Assembly: GCA_030040825.1 (NCBI GenBank)
Contig: JASHSY010000236.1
Coordinates: forward strand, 1 to 8,217
Direction of reading: 5' to 3'
Source: Xanthobacteraceae bacterium
GTDB taxonomy: Bacteria; Pseudomonadota; Alphaproteobacteria; Rhizobiales; Xanthobacteraceae
DNA: 8,217 nt
Part shown: piece after piece, positions 1 to 7,844 of the stretch
Position numbering within the stretch: position 1 is the stretch's first letter
Layout: every line of letters starts with the position of its first letter
Made by a program: the position numbers and the translations under genes
Notes under the pieces: model-generated
Databases searched by the model: none
What the model saw: only the letters and a program-made list of their open reading frames with translations
Told to the model about the DNA's origin: nothing

Positions 1-3000
1 ATCAGCTCAACGCGTTTGCCGCCGAAGTGACCCGCGTCGCGCGCGAAGTCGGTACTGAAGGCAAGCTTGGCGGCCAAGCCAACGTGCCGGGGGTGGGCGG
101 CACTTGGAAGGATCTGACCGACTCGGTGAATTCGATGGCCTCGAACCTCACCGGCCAGGTGCGCAACATAGCCGAGGTGGCGACGGCCATCGCCGGCGGC
201 GACCTTTCGCGCAAAATCACCGTCGACGTGCGCGGCGAGATTTTGCAGTTGAAGGAAACCCTCAACACCATGGTCGACCAGCTCAACCGCTTCGCCGGCG
301 AGGTGACGCGCGTTGCCCGCGAGGTCGGCACCGAAGGCCGCCTTGGCGGCCAGGCCAACGTGCCCGGTGTCGCCGGCACCTGGAAGGATTTGACCGATTC
401 CGTCAACTCGATGGCCGGCAATCTCACCGCGCAAGTGCGCAACATCGCCGAAGTGACCACGGCGGTGGCGCGCGGCGACCTGTCGCGCAAGATCACTGTT
501 GATGTTAAGGGCGAAATTCTCGAGCTGAAAAACACCATCAATACGATGGCGGACCAGCTCAACGCCTTTGCTTCCGAAGTGACGCGCGTTGCCCGCGAAG
601 TCGGTACCGAAGGCAAGCTCGGCGGCCAGGCGCAGGTGCCCGGCGTCGCCGGCACCTGGAAGGACCTGACCGACAACGTCAATTTCATGGCTTCAAACCT
701 CACCGGCCAGGTGCGCAACATCGCCGAGGTGGCGACGGCGATCGCCGGTGGCGACCTTTCGCGCAAAATCACCGTCGATGTGCGCGGTGAGATGCTGCTC
801 CTGAAAGACACGCTCAACACGATGGTTGAGCAACTGCGTTCGTTCGCCGCCGAAGTGACCCGCGTCGCGCGCGAAGTGGGCGCCGACGGCCGCCTCGGCG
901 GCCAAGCCGTGGTGCCCGGCGTCGCCGGCACCTGGAAGGACTTGACCGACAACGTCAACTTGCTTGCCGCTAACCTCACGACTCAGGTCCGCAACATCGC
1001 CGAGGTGACTACGGCGGTGGCGCGCGGGGACCTGTCGCGCAAGATCACCGTCGACGTCAAAGGTGAAATTCTCGAATTGAAGATCACCATCAATACGATG
1101 GTGGACCAGCTCAATGGCTTCGCGTCGGAAGTCACCCGCGTCGCCCGCGAAGTCGGCACCGAAGGTCTACTTGGCGGACAGGCGCAAGTGCCGGGCGTCG
1201 CCGGTACCTGGAAGGACTTGACCGACACGGTGAACGTTATGGCCGCCAACCTGACCGAGCAGGTGCGCGGTATCGTGAAAGTCGTGACCGCGGTCGCCAA
1301 CGGCGACCTGAAACAAAATCTTGCCGTGAAATCGAAAGGCGAGGTGGCGGCACTGGCCGAAACCATCAACAACATGACCGATACGCTCGCAACCTTCGCC
1401 GATCAGGTGACTACGGTGGCGCGCGAGGTCGGCGTCGAAGGCCGTCTTGGCGGTCAGGCGAACGTGCCCGGCGCCGCCGGCACCTGGAAAGACTTGACCG
1501 GTAACGTCAACCTGCTTGCCGCCAACCTGACCACCCAGGTTCGTGCCATCGCCGAAGTGGCGACGGCAGTGACCAAAGGCGATCTGACACGATCGATTCA
1601 AGTCGACGCGCGCGGCGAAGTGGCCGAGCTCAAGGACAATATCAATACGATGATCGACAACTTGCGGCTGACCACCGACCGCAACACCGAGCAGGATTGG
1701 CTGAAGACCAACCTGGCAAAATTCACCAACATGCTGCAAGGCCAGCGCGATCTGGCGACCGTCGGCCGCTTGCTGCTGTCCGAATTGGCGCCTCTCGTCA
1801 ACGCCCAGCAGGGCGTCATCTATCAGATGGAAGGCGACGAGAAACAGAGCAGTCTCAGCCTGTTGTCGGCGTATGCCGACGACAGCACGAACGGTCACCC
1901 CGAAACAGTAGGCCTTGGCGAAGGTCTGATCGGACAATGCGCGCTCGACAAGCGGCGCATGCTGATAACCGACATGCCGGGTGGCACCGTTCCGATCAGC
2001 TCGGCGCTGTTCAAGGGATCGCCCCGCAACAACATCGTGTTGCCGGTGTTGTTCGAGAACCAAGTCAAGGCGGTAATCGAACTGGCGTCGATGCACGAGT
2101 TCACGGCGCTGCAAACCATATTCCTCGAACAGCTCACGACCTCGATCGGCATCGTGCTCAATTCGATCGAGGCGACAATGCAAACCGAGGGTCTGCTGAA
2201 GCAATCGCAGCAGTTGGCCGGCGAATTGCAAGCGCAGCAGAGGGAGCTGCAACAAACTAACGAGCAGCTCGAGCAGAAGGCGCAACAGCTCGCCGAGCGC
2301 AACGTCGAAGTGGAGCGTAAGAATCAGGAAATTGAGCAGGCCCGTCGCGCCGTGGAGGAAAAGGCGACCGAGCTTGCGCTTACCTCCAAGTATAAATCGG
2401 AATTCTTGGCCAATATGTCGCACGAGCTGCGCACGCCGCTCAATTCGATCCTGATCCTCGGGCAGCAGCTTACCGACAACCCCGAGGGCAACCTAACGGC
2501 CAAGCAGGTCGAGTTTGCCAGAACGATCCATGGCGCTGGCACCGACTTGCTCAACCTCATCAGCGATATCCTCGACTTGTCCAAGATCGAGTCTGGTACT
2601 GTGACGGTCGACGCCGAGGAGGTCTTCTTCTCGAACTTGCTCGATATGATGGCGCGGCCGTTCCGTCACGAAGCGGAAACACGTCAACTTTCATTCGAGG
2701 TTCATGCGGACCCAAATCTTGGGCGCACTATCACGACCGACGCCAAGCGCTTGCAGCAGGTGCTCAAGAATCTGCTGTCGAACGCCTTCAAGTTCACAGC
2801 GCAGGGCGGCGTTCGCCTCAATGTCGCAGTGGCGCTTGGCGGCTGGAGCACGGATCATCCGGTGCTCAGCCAGGCGCCGGCCGTGGTGGCCTTCGAGGTC
2901 ACCGATACCGGCATCGGCATCCCACTCGAAAAGCAGAAAATCATCTTCGAAGCATTCCAGCAGGCCGACGCGTCGACCAGTCGAAAATATGGCGGCACCG

Positions 3001-4424
3001 GTCTCGGTCTCGCCATCAGCCGCGAATTGGCAAGTTTGCTCGGGGGCGAAATCCATCTGCGCAGCTCGCCCGGTACCGGATCGACATTCACGCTCTATCT
3101 ACCGAGCAAGTATGTCGGTCCAAGCGCGACAACACACGGGGCGGCGGGAGCAGTCGGGTCGACCGCCTCGCCTCAACCGGCGGGGTTTCACATCGTTTCC
3201 GAACGCACGATCGAGCCCATCCCGGACGACCGCATGGATATTCAGGCCGGCGACAGTATTCTGCTTATCGTCGAGGACGATCCGCACTACGCCCGCATCC
3301 TGATCGATCTTGCGCGCGACAAAGGCTTCAAGGCGCTGTTAGCGACGCGCGGCGATGATGCGCTCAATCTTGCCAAGCAATATCAGCCGAGCGCGGTTTC
3401 GCTCGATGTGTTCCTGCCCGACATGCTTGGCTGGAACGTGCTCAGTCAGCTCAAGCAGAATCCTTTAACCCGGCATATCCCGGTGCAGATCGTGTCGCTC
3501 GACGAGGATCGCGAGCATGGTCTGGCGCGCGGCGCTTTTGCCTTCGTCAACAAGCCGACCACACGGGAAGGTATCGACGAGGCGCTATCCCGCATCAAGG
3601 AATTTACCCAGCCGCGACGCAAGCGGCTATTGATTGTGGAGGACAACAAGGCCGAACAGATGAGCATCCGCGAGTTGCTCGGCCATGACGATATCGACAT
3701 CGTGAATGCAGGCACGGGCGGCGAGGCATTGAGTGCGCTGCACGATAATCCGTGCGATTGCGTGGTTCTCGACCTTCGTCTTCCGGACATGTCGGGCTTC
3801 GAAGTGCTGGAGCGTATGCGCGCGGACAGCTCGCTCGCCGACATTCCAGTCGTCGTATTCACGGGGCGAGAATTATCCGCCGATGAGGATGCCCAGCTCC
3901 ACACCATGGCGCGCAGCATTGTGGTGAAAGGCGTCGAGTCGCCGGAGCGGCTACTCAACGAGACTGCGCTCTTCCTGCATCGCGTCATCACCGACTTGCC
4001 GGCCGAAAAACAGCATATGCTGGAGCGGCTCAATAGCTCCGACGAGGATCTGGTCGGCCGCACCGTGCTTCTGGTCGACGACGATCCGCGCAACATCTTT
4101 GCATTGTCGAGCGCGCTGGAACGCCGCGGTATGAAAGTGCTCACCGCGACGACGGGAGCCGAAGCGATCACGCTGGTCGAAGAGACGCCGGCGCTCGCCA
4201 TCGTGCTGATGGACATCATGATGCCGGAAATGGATGGTTATCAGACGATCGGGAAAATCCGCCAGGACCAGGCCTATCGCCGCTTGCCGATCATTGCCTT
4301 GACCGCCAAGGCGATGAAGGGCGATCGCGAAAAGTGCCTGCAAGCGGGGGCGTCGGACTATCTCGCTAAGCCTGTTAATACCGAGCAACTCTTGTCCGCG
4401 CTGCGGATGTGGTTGCATCGCTAA
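1..4424 (+). CDS. Poly-HAMP hybrid sensor histidine kinase with three receivers (5' truncated)
   Basis: Large hybrid histidine kinase, predicted to autophosphorylate on histidine in response to a signal passed through stacked HAMP domains and then relay phosphate to aspartates. The reading frame is open from the first full codon (nt 3), so the gene starts upstream of the window; 1473 codons are visible. In fragment numbering, domains are: six 92-residue HAMP repeat units (about 8-559); a GAF-like domain (about 581-724); a glutamine/glutamate-rich coiled coil (about 725-795); HisKA with the H box SHELRTPL and phospho-acceptor His807 (nt 2421-2423); HATPase with N-box Asn927, DTGIGIP at 968 and GGTGLGLA at 997; then three receivers with acceptor aspartates 1135, 1257 and 1404. 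No transmembrane segment is visible. The order matches fungal class III (NIK1/Os-1) kinases and bacterial relatives; the stimulus is unknown. Receiver 1 has Ser in the usual Thr position, and receiver 2 has Lys-Gly instead of Lys-Pro. Stop TAA is 11 nt before the next gene, suggesting co-transcription. Confidence 0.95.
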   Translation, partial: QLNAFAAEVTRVAREVGTEGKLGGQANVPGVGGTWKDLTDSVNSMASNLTGQVRNIAEVATAIAGGDLSRKITVDVRGEILQLKETLNTMVDQLNRFAGEVTRVAREVGTEGRLGGQANVPGVAGTWKDLTDSVNSMAGNLTAQVRNIAEVTTAVARGDLSRKITVDVKGEILELKNTINTMADQLNAFASEVTRVAREVGTEGKLGGQAQVPGVAGTWKDLTDNVNFMASNLTGQVRNIAEVATAIAGGDLSRKITVDVRGEMLLLKDTLNTMVEQLRSFAAEVTRVAREVGADGRLGGQAVVPGVAGTWKDLTDNVNLLAANLTTQVRNIAEVTTAVARGDLSRKITVDVKGEILELKITINTMVDQLNGFASEVTRVAREVGTEGLLGGQAQVPGVAGTWKDLTDTVNVMAANLTEQVRGIVKVVTAVANGDLKQNLAVKSKGEVAALAETINNMTDTLATFADQVTTVAREVGVEGRLGGQANVPGAAGTWKDLTGNVNLLAANLTTQVRAIAEVATAVTKGDLTRSIQVDARGEVAELKDNINTMIDNLRLTTDRNTEQDWLKTNLAKFTNMLQGQRDLATVGRLLLSELAPLVNAQQGVIYQMEGDEKQSSLSLLSAYADDSTNGHPETVGLGEGLIGQCALDKRRMLITDMPGGTVPISSALFKGSPRNNIVLPVLFENQVKAVIELASMHEFTALQTIFLEQLTTSIGIVLNSIEATMQTEGLLKQSQQLAGELQAQQRELQQTNEQLEQKAQQLAERNVEVERKNQEIEQARRAVEEKATELALTSKYKSEFLANMSHELRTPLNSILILGQQLTDNPEGNLTAKQVEFARTIHGAGTDLLNLISDILDLSKIESGTVTVDAEEVFFSNLLDMMARPFRHEAETRQLSFEVHADPNLGRTITTDAKRLQQVLKNLLSNAFKFTAQGGVRLNVAVALGGWSTDHPVLSQAPAVVAFEVTDTGIGIPLEKQKIIFEAFQQADASTSRKYGGTGLGLAISRELASLLGGEIHLRSSPGTGSTFTLYLPSKYVGPSATTHGAAGAVGSTASPQPAGFHIVSERTIEPIPDDRMDIQAGDSILLIVEDDPHYARILIDLARDKGFKALLATRGDDALNLAKQYQPSAVSLDVFLPDMLGWNVLSQLKQNPLTRHIPVQIVSLDEDREHGLARGAFAFVNKPTTREGIDEALSRIKEFTQPRRKRLLIVEDNKAEQMSIRELLGHDDIDIVNAGTGGEALSALHDNPCDCVVLDLRLPDMSGFEVLERMRADSSLADIPVVVFTGRELSADEDAQLHTMARSIVVKGVESPERLLNETALFLHRVITDLPAEKQHMLERLNSSDEDLVGRTVLLVDDDPRNIFALSSALERRGMKVLTATTGAEAITLVEETPALAIVLMDIMMPEMDGYQTIGKIRQDQAYRRLPIIALTAKAMKGDREKCLQAGASDYLAKPVNTEQLLSALRMWLHR
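24..1679 (+). repeat. Six in-frame 276-nt tandem repeats encoding poly-HAMP units
   Basis: Six tandem units begin at nt 24, 300, 576, 852, 1128 and 1404, each exactly 276 nt (92 codons), marked by EVTRVAREVG-like starts (QVTTVAREVG in the last). Each contains an LGGQ.(N/Q/V)VPG segment, GTWKDLT, and a more canonical HAMP end such as GDLSRKITVDV(R/K)GE. The 92-residue unit is long enough for two HAMP-like helical pairs, one canonical and one divergent, as described for poly-HAMP proteins. Units 1 and 3 share a subtype (VATAIAGGDLSRKI, VRGE) and units 2 and 4 share another (VTTAVARGDLSRKI, VKGEILELK). Units 5 and 6 have diverged (GDLKQNLAVKSKGE and GDLTRSIQVDARGE). For example, nt 144-241 and 696-793 differ at only five of 98 positions by eye. 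The array probably continues upstream of the window, so the total number of units is unknown. Confidence 0.93.
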
Positions 4425-4435
4425 TCGCGGCCGCC

Positions 4436-6334
4436 ATGACCGAAAAAGTCAACGTCCTATTGGTAGACGATCAGCCCGACAAGCTGCTCTCTTACGAGGT
4501 GATCCTCCATGACCTCGGGGAGAATCTCGTCAAAACTTCGTCGGCACGCGAAGCCCTGCAATTTCTGCTTAAGAACGACGTTGCCGTCGTTCTGGTCGAC
4601 GTATGTATGCCGGTGCTTGATGGCTTCCAATTCGCGGCGATGCTCCGCGACCACCCGCGGTTCCGCAAGACGGCAATCATTTTCATTTCAGCCGTTCTTC
4701 TCACCGACGTAGACCGCTTGCGCGGCTATGAGATGGGCGCCGCAGATTATGTGCCCGTGCCGGTCGTTCCCGAAGTGTTGCGGGCAAAGGTGAGGGTATT
4801 TGTCGAGCTGTTTCGGAAAACGCGGGAGCTCGAGGAATTGAATTCCCGACTCGAGCGGCACGTCGCGGAACGCACGGCGGAACTTGAATCTTCGAACCAG
4901 CGCTTGCTTCAAAGCGAGCAGGGCCGCAGCCTTGCGCTTGCGGCCGGTCAGATGGGCTCGTGGGATTGGGATCTCGGCACCGACGAATGGAGATGGGACG
5001 AGGGCCAACATCGCATTTTCGGAGTCGATCCACAAAAGTTCGAAATCTCGGCGGAGAATATTCGCGGCCTCATCCATCCCGAAGATTGGAATTCGTTTTG
5101 GCAGAGTGTTGATAGTTTGTCGAAGGGCGAGCGTACTCAGCAAAGCGAGTTTCGCGTGTTGCGTCCCAATGGGGACCAACGCTGGTGTCTCGGGACCGCA
5201 GCCGCGAGCGTCGATGCCGCCGGTCGTGTGGTGCGCATCAGCGGTGTCACTACAGACATCACCGATCGCAAGGAGACCGAAGAGCGCCAGGTATTATTGG
5301 CGCGGGAGGTCGATCATCGCGCCCGCAACGCGCTTGCCGTTATCCAATCGATCATAAGGCTGACGCGGGCGAAAAGCGTTGACGACTACGTACTGGCGAT
5401 TGAAGGTCGCATCAAAGCGATGGCGCGCGCGCACACGCTGCTCTCCGACTCCCGCTGGCACGGCGCCGATCTTGGAAAGCTCGTCGTGGAGGAATTGGCT
5501 CCCTACCGGGCGGGTGACAAGATCGAGATCGGCGGGCCCGGTATTTCGCTACAGCCGGCGACCGCTCAAGGTCTTGCGCTTGCACTGCATGAACTCGCCA
5601 CCAACGCTGCCAAACACGGCGCCCTTTCATCGACGACGGGCAAAGTGGTGCTCGATTGGCGATTGCAGGCAGACACGCTGAATTTACACTGGGTGGAAAG
5701 TGGCGGCCCGCACGTTGCGTCGCCATTGGCCAGCAGCTTCGGCTTGAAGGTGATCATTGCAAGCGTTGAGCAACAACTTGGCGGCAAAGTTATTTTTGAC
5801 TGGAATTCGAAAGGCCTGCAATGCGTTTTGTCGGTACCGAGTAGCGTATTGATGAAATCTTCGGTGGGAAGGGAGCGACTAAACGGTAAAGCAAATGGCG
5901 GTGCAGCCGGGGTGACGCCGGCAGACAAGCCGCGTGTGCTTTTGGTCGAGGACGAAGCGCTAGTCGCCATGATGATTCAGGAAAGCCTCACCGAATTCGG
6001 CTTCCACGTCATCGGTCCCGTTTGCACGGTATCCGAGGCTGAGGCAGTTGCCAGGGACGATCCGCCTGACGCGGCCGTCCTCGATATCAATCTCGGCGAC
6101 GGGCTGATCTATTCGGTCGCCGAGATATTGTCAGCACGTAAGGTACCGTTCGTGTTCGTCACGGGCTACGATGCTGAGAGCGTCGACAGTCGGTTCAGCG
6201 AGATCCCGATCCTGCAGAAGCCCATCGACAGGGAAATATTGCAGAGGATCTTCGCTCAGCAAGCAACCGCGTTGTCGCAGTTTGATCGGCGCTCCCCCGG
6301 GCCGGCGCCGCCGGAAGCAGACGCATCGCTCTAA
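4436..6334 (+). CDS. REC-PAS-HWE histidine kinase-REC hybrid signalling protein
   Basis: Predicted cytoplasmic 632-residue signalling protein with a kinase core between two receivers. Receiver 1 (about 5-122) has VDD at 10-12, acceptor Asp55 in LVDVCMP, Ser85 and, at the usual Lys position, Val108 (DYVPVPV). A coiled coil follows (about 123-162), then a PAS domain of the PAS_3 type (about 165-280; WDWDL, HPED, ITDRKE). The kinase is of the HWE family: His294 in EVDHRARNAL, N-box His385/Asn390 in HELATNAAKHG, and the W-x-E signature Trp419-Val-Glu421 followed by GGP. Receiver 2 (about 500-615) is complete, with VEDE at 504-507, Asp550, Thr576 and Lys595. No transmembrane segment or DNA-binding domain is visible. 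ATG at 4436 was chosen because it directly precedes the receiver fold; it lies 11 nt after the upstream stop with no clear Shine-Dalgarno, so translational coupling is likely. A GTG at 4409 would add nine residues and overlap the upstream gene. Likely partner of the upstream hybrid kinase. Confidence 0.93.
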   Translation: MTEKVNVLLVDDQPDKLLSYEVILHDLGENLVKTSSAREALQFLLKNDVAVVLVDVCMPVLDGFQFAAMLRDHPRFRKTAIIFISAVLLTDVDRLRGYEMGAADYVPVPVVPEVLRAKVRVFVELFRKTRELEELNSRLERHVAERTAELESSNQRLLQSEQGRSLALAAGQMGSWDWDLGTDEWRWDEGQHRIFGVDPQKFEISAENIRGLIHPEDWNSFWQSVDSLSKGERTQQSEFRVLRPNGDQRWCLGTAAASVDAAGRVVRISGVTTDITDRKETEERQVLLAREVDHRARNALAVIQSIIRLTRAKSVDDYVLAIEGRIKAMARAHTLLSDSRWHGADLGKLVVEELAPYRAGDKIEIGGPGISLQPATAQGLALALHELATNAAKHGALSSTTGKVVLDWRLQADTLNLHWVESGGPHVASPLASSFGLKVIIASVEQQLGGKVIFDWNSKGLQCVLSVPSSVLMKSSVGRERLNGKANGGAAGVTPADKPRVLLVEDEALVAMMIQESLTEFGFHVIGPVCTVSEAEAVARDDPPDAAVLDINLGDGLIYSVAEILSARKVPFVFVTGYDAESVDSRFSEIPILQKPIDREILQRIFAQQATALSQFDRRSPGPAPPEADASL

Positions 6335-6338
6335 TCTT

Positions 6339-7844
6339 TTAATGGATGTCCGGCATCAGCGTTCGCGCCAGCGCGTCGCGCCAGCCACGGTAGCGGTTCT
6401 CGCGGATGTTTTCAGGCATCGTTGGCTGGAAGCTGCGATCGAGACGCCAGATCGTCGAAAACGCATCCGGCGCCGGGTACACTCCGGCTTGCCAGCCGGC
6501 CAATAGTGCAACGCCAAGCGCCGTCGTTTCGCGGATCGTGGGCCGATCGACCTGCACGTCTAGTACGTCAGCGAGAAATTGCATGGTCCAGTCGCTCGCC
6601 GACATCCCGCCGTCGACACGAATGACAGGCTTGATGCCCGGCTGCCGCGTTTCGCCGGCATCGGCATACATGGCCGCAAGCAGATCGCGCGTCTGATACC
6701 CGACGCTTTCGAGCGCGGCGCGTGCCAACTCCTTCCGGGTCGTCCCGCGCGTCAAACCGGTGACGGTGCCCCGGGCATTGCTGTTCCAGTGGGGTGCGCC
6801 CAGACCGACAAAAGCCGGTACGAAATAGACAAGCTGCTCCGGGTCGGCTTGCGCGGCAAGTTCATCGGCCTGAGCCGACGAGGCGATGATCCCGAGCGCG
6901 TCGCGCAGCCATTTGACTGCAGCGCCAGCCACGAAGATTGAGCCCTCCAGGGCGTAGTGGCGGTTGCCATTCCATTGATAGGCAATCGTGGTCAGCAGAC
7001 GATGCCGTGAGCGGACAGGGTTGGATCCGGTATTGAGCAAGACGAATCCGCCGGTTCCGTAAGTCGCCTTGACCATTCCCGGCTTTAAGCAAGCTTGGCC
7101 GATCAGCGCGGCTTGCTGATCGCCGGCGAGGGCAAGGATGGCGATCTCGTTGCCGAGATGCTCCGCTGTAGCAATGCCGAATTCGCCCGCAGTATCGCGC
7201 ACTTGCGGCAGCAGCGACGCCGGCACCTTGAACAGCCGCAGCAATTCTTCATCCCAGCGACCGGACCGGATATTGAATAGAAGTGTGCGCGAAGCGTTGG
7301 TGGGATCTGTTGCGTGGACCGAACCTTTCGTCAGCCGCCATAGCAGGTAAGTGTCGACGGTGCCAAAAGCCAACTCGCCTTTGTCGGCACGCGCACGCGC
7401 ACCTGGAACGTTATCGAGTATCCAGCAGATTTTCGTCGCCGAGAAGTACGGATCGAGCAGCAGTCCGGTGCGCTCGCTGACCATATCTTCGCATCCGTCG
7501 GCCGCCATGCGAGCGCAAAGAGCGGCGGTTCGGCGATCCTGCCAAACGATCGCGTTGCTGATCGGGTCTCCTGTCTTACGATCCCAGATGAGGGTGGTCT
7601 CACGCTGATTGGTGATGCCGATAGCAACGATGTCTGTGGCGTTCAGCGCGGCGCTTTGCAGCGCGTCGCGCATGGTCGTCAGCGTCGTTTGCCAGATTTC
7701 GGCGGGATCATGCTCGATCCAGCCGGGATGTGGATAGATTTGCTTAAACTCCCGCTGCGCAACCGAGAGCGGAGCGCCATCCGTCCCGAACAGGATGGTT
7801 CGCGTCGAGGTGGTACCCTGATCGATGGCGAGGACGTATCGCAT
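6339..7844 (-). CDS. glpK: Glycerol kinase
   Basis: Cytoplasmic ATP:glycerol 3-phosphotransferase (EC 2.7.1.30) of the FGGY carbohydrate kinase family, making sn-glycerol 3-phosphate for catabolism or lipid synthesis. The 501-residue length is normal for GlpK. Visible hallmarks, numbered from ATG at 7844, are the N-terminal phosphate-binding AIDQGTTSTR (7-16), glycerol-binding Arg81-Glu82 in TNQRETT, Trp101 in IVWQDRRT, Tyr133 in LDPYFSATK, catalytic Asp242 in AGDQQAAL, YGTGGF, and ESVGYQTRDLL in the C-terminal domain. A TTG one codon upstream (7847) is a possible but less likely start. The segment matching the E. coli fructose-1,6-bisphosphate loop (GGKGGTR) reads roughly AEHLGNE here, so that allosteric control is probably absent. 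The gene is convergent with the HWE kinase gene, with 4 bp between stops, and lies 70 bp downstream of a crotonase gene on the same strand. No glpF, glpD or glpR is in view. Confidence 0.97.
   Translation of the reverse strand: MRYVLAIDQGTTSTRTILFGTDGAPLSVAQREFKQIYPHPGWIEHDPAEIWQTTLTTMRDALQSAALNATDIVAIGITNQRETTLIWDRKTGDPISNAIVWQDRRTAALCARMAADGCEDMVSERTGLLLDPYFSATKICWILDNVPGARARADKGELAFGTVDTYLLWRLTKGSVHATDPTNASRTLLFNIRSGRWDEELLRLFKVPASLLPQVRDTAGEFGIATAEHLGNEIAILALAGDQQAALIGQACLKPGMVKATYGTGGFVLLNTGSNPVRSRHRLLTTIAYQWNGNRHYALEGSIFVAGAAVKWLRDALGIIASSAQADELAAQADPEQLVYFVPAFVGLGAPHWNSNARGTVTGLTRGTTRKELARAALESVGYQTRDLLAAMYADAGETRQPGIKPVIRVDGGMSASDWTMQFLADVLDVQVDRPTIRETTALGVALLAGWQAGVYPAPDAFSTIWRLDRSFQPTMPENIRENRYRGWRDALARTLMPDIH

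Noticed and set aside
2..979. Long minus-strand open frame (325 codons) opposite the HAMP array
   Set aside because: It mirrors the 276-nt period of the plus-strand repeats, has a low-complexity Ser/Arg/Thr-rich product resembling no known family, and is explained by G/C-biased codons of the real gene.
24..1679. Regular repeats considered as CRISPR or mobile-element repeats
   Set aside because: The period is an exact multiple of three, the repeats are in-frame protein-coding with no spacers, and they encode HAMP domains.
1167..2423. Minus-strand open frame of 418 codons opposite the HAMP, GAF and coiled-coil region
   Set aside because: The product is a His/Arg/Leu-rich shadow with no domain, while the plus strand has unambiguous HAMP, GAF and kinase domains.
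3446..4219. Minus-strand open frame of 257 codons opposite receivers 1 to 3
   Set aside because: Ser/Arg-rich with no recognisable motif; the opposite strand encodes well-conserved receiver domains.
4409..4435. GTG at 4409 as the start of the HWE kinase gene
   Set aside because: It would add nine residues (MVASLIAAA) not part of the receiver fold and overlap the upstream gene by 16 nt; ATG at 4436 fits the usual receiver start better, though neither has a clear Shine-Dalgarno.
6287..6310. GC-rich inverted repeat as an intrinsic terminator
   Set aside because: The stem is only 6 bp with a 12-nt loop, it lies inside coding sequence, and the nearest T-run (6337-6340) is 26 bases away.
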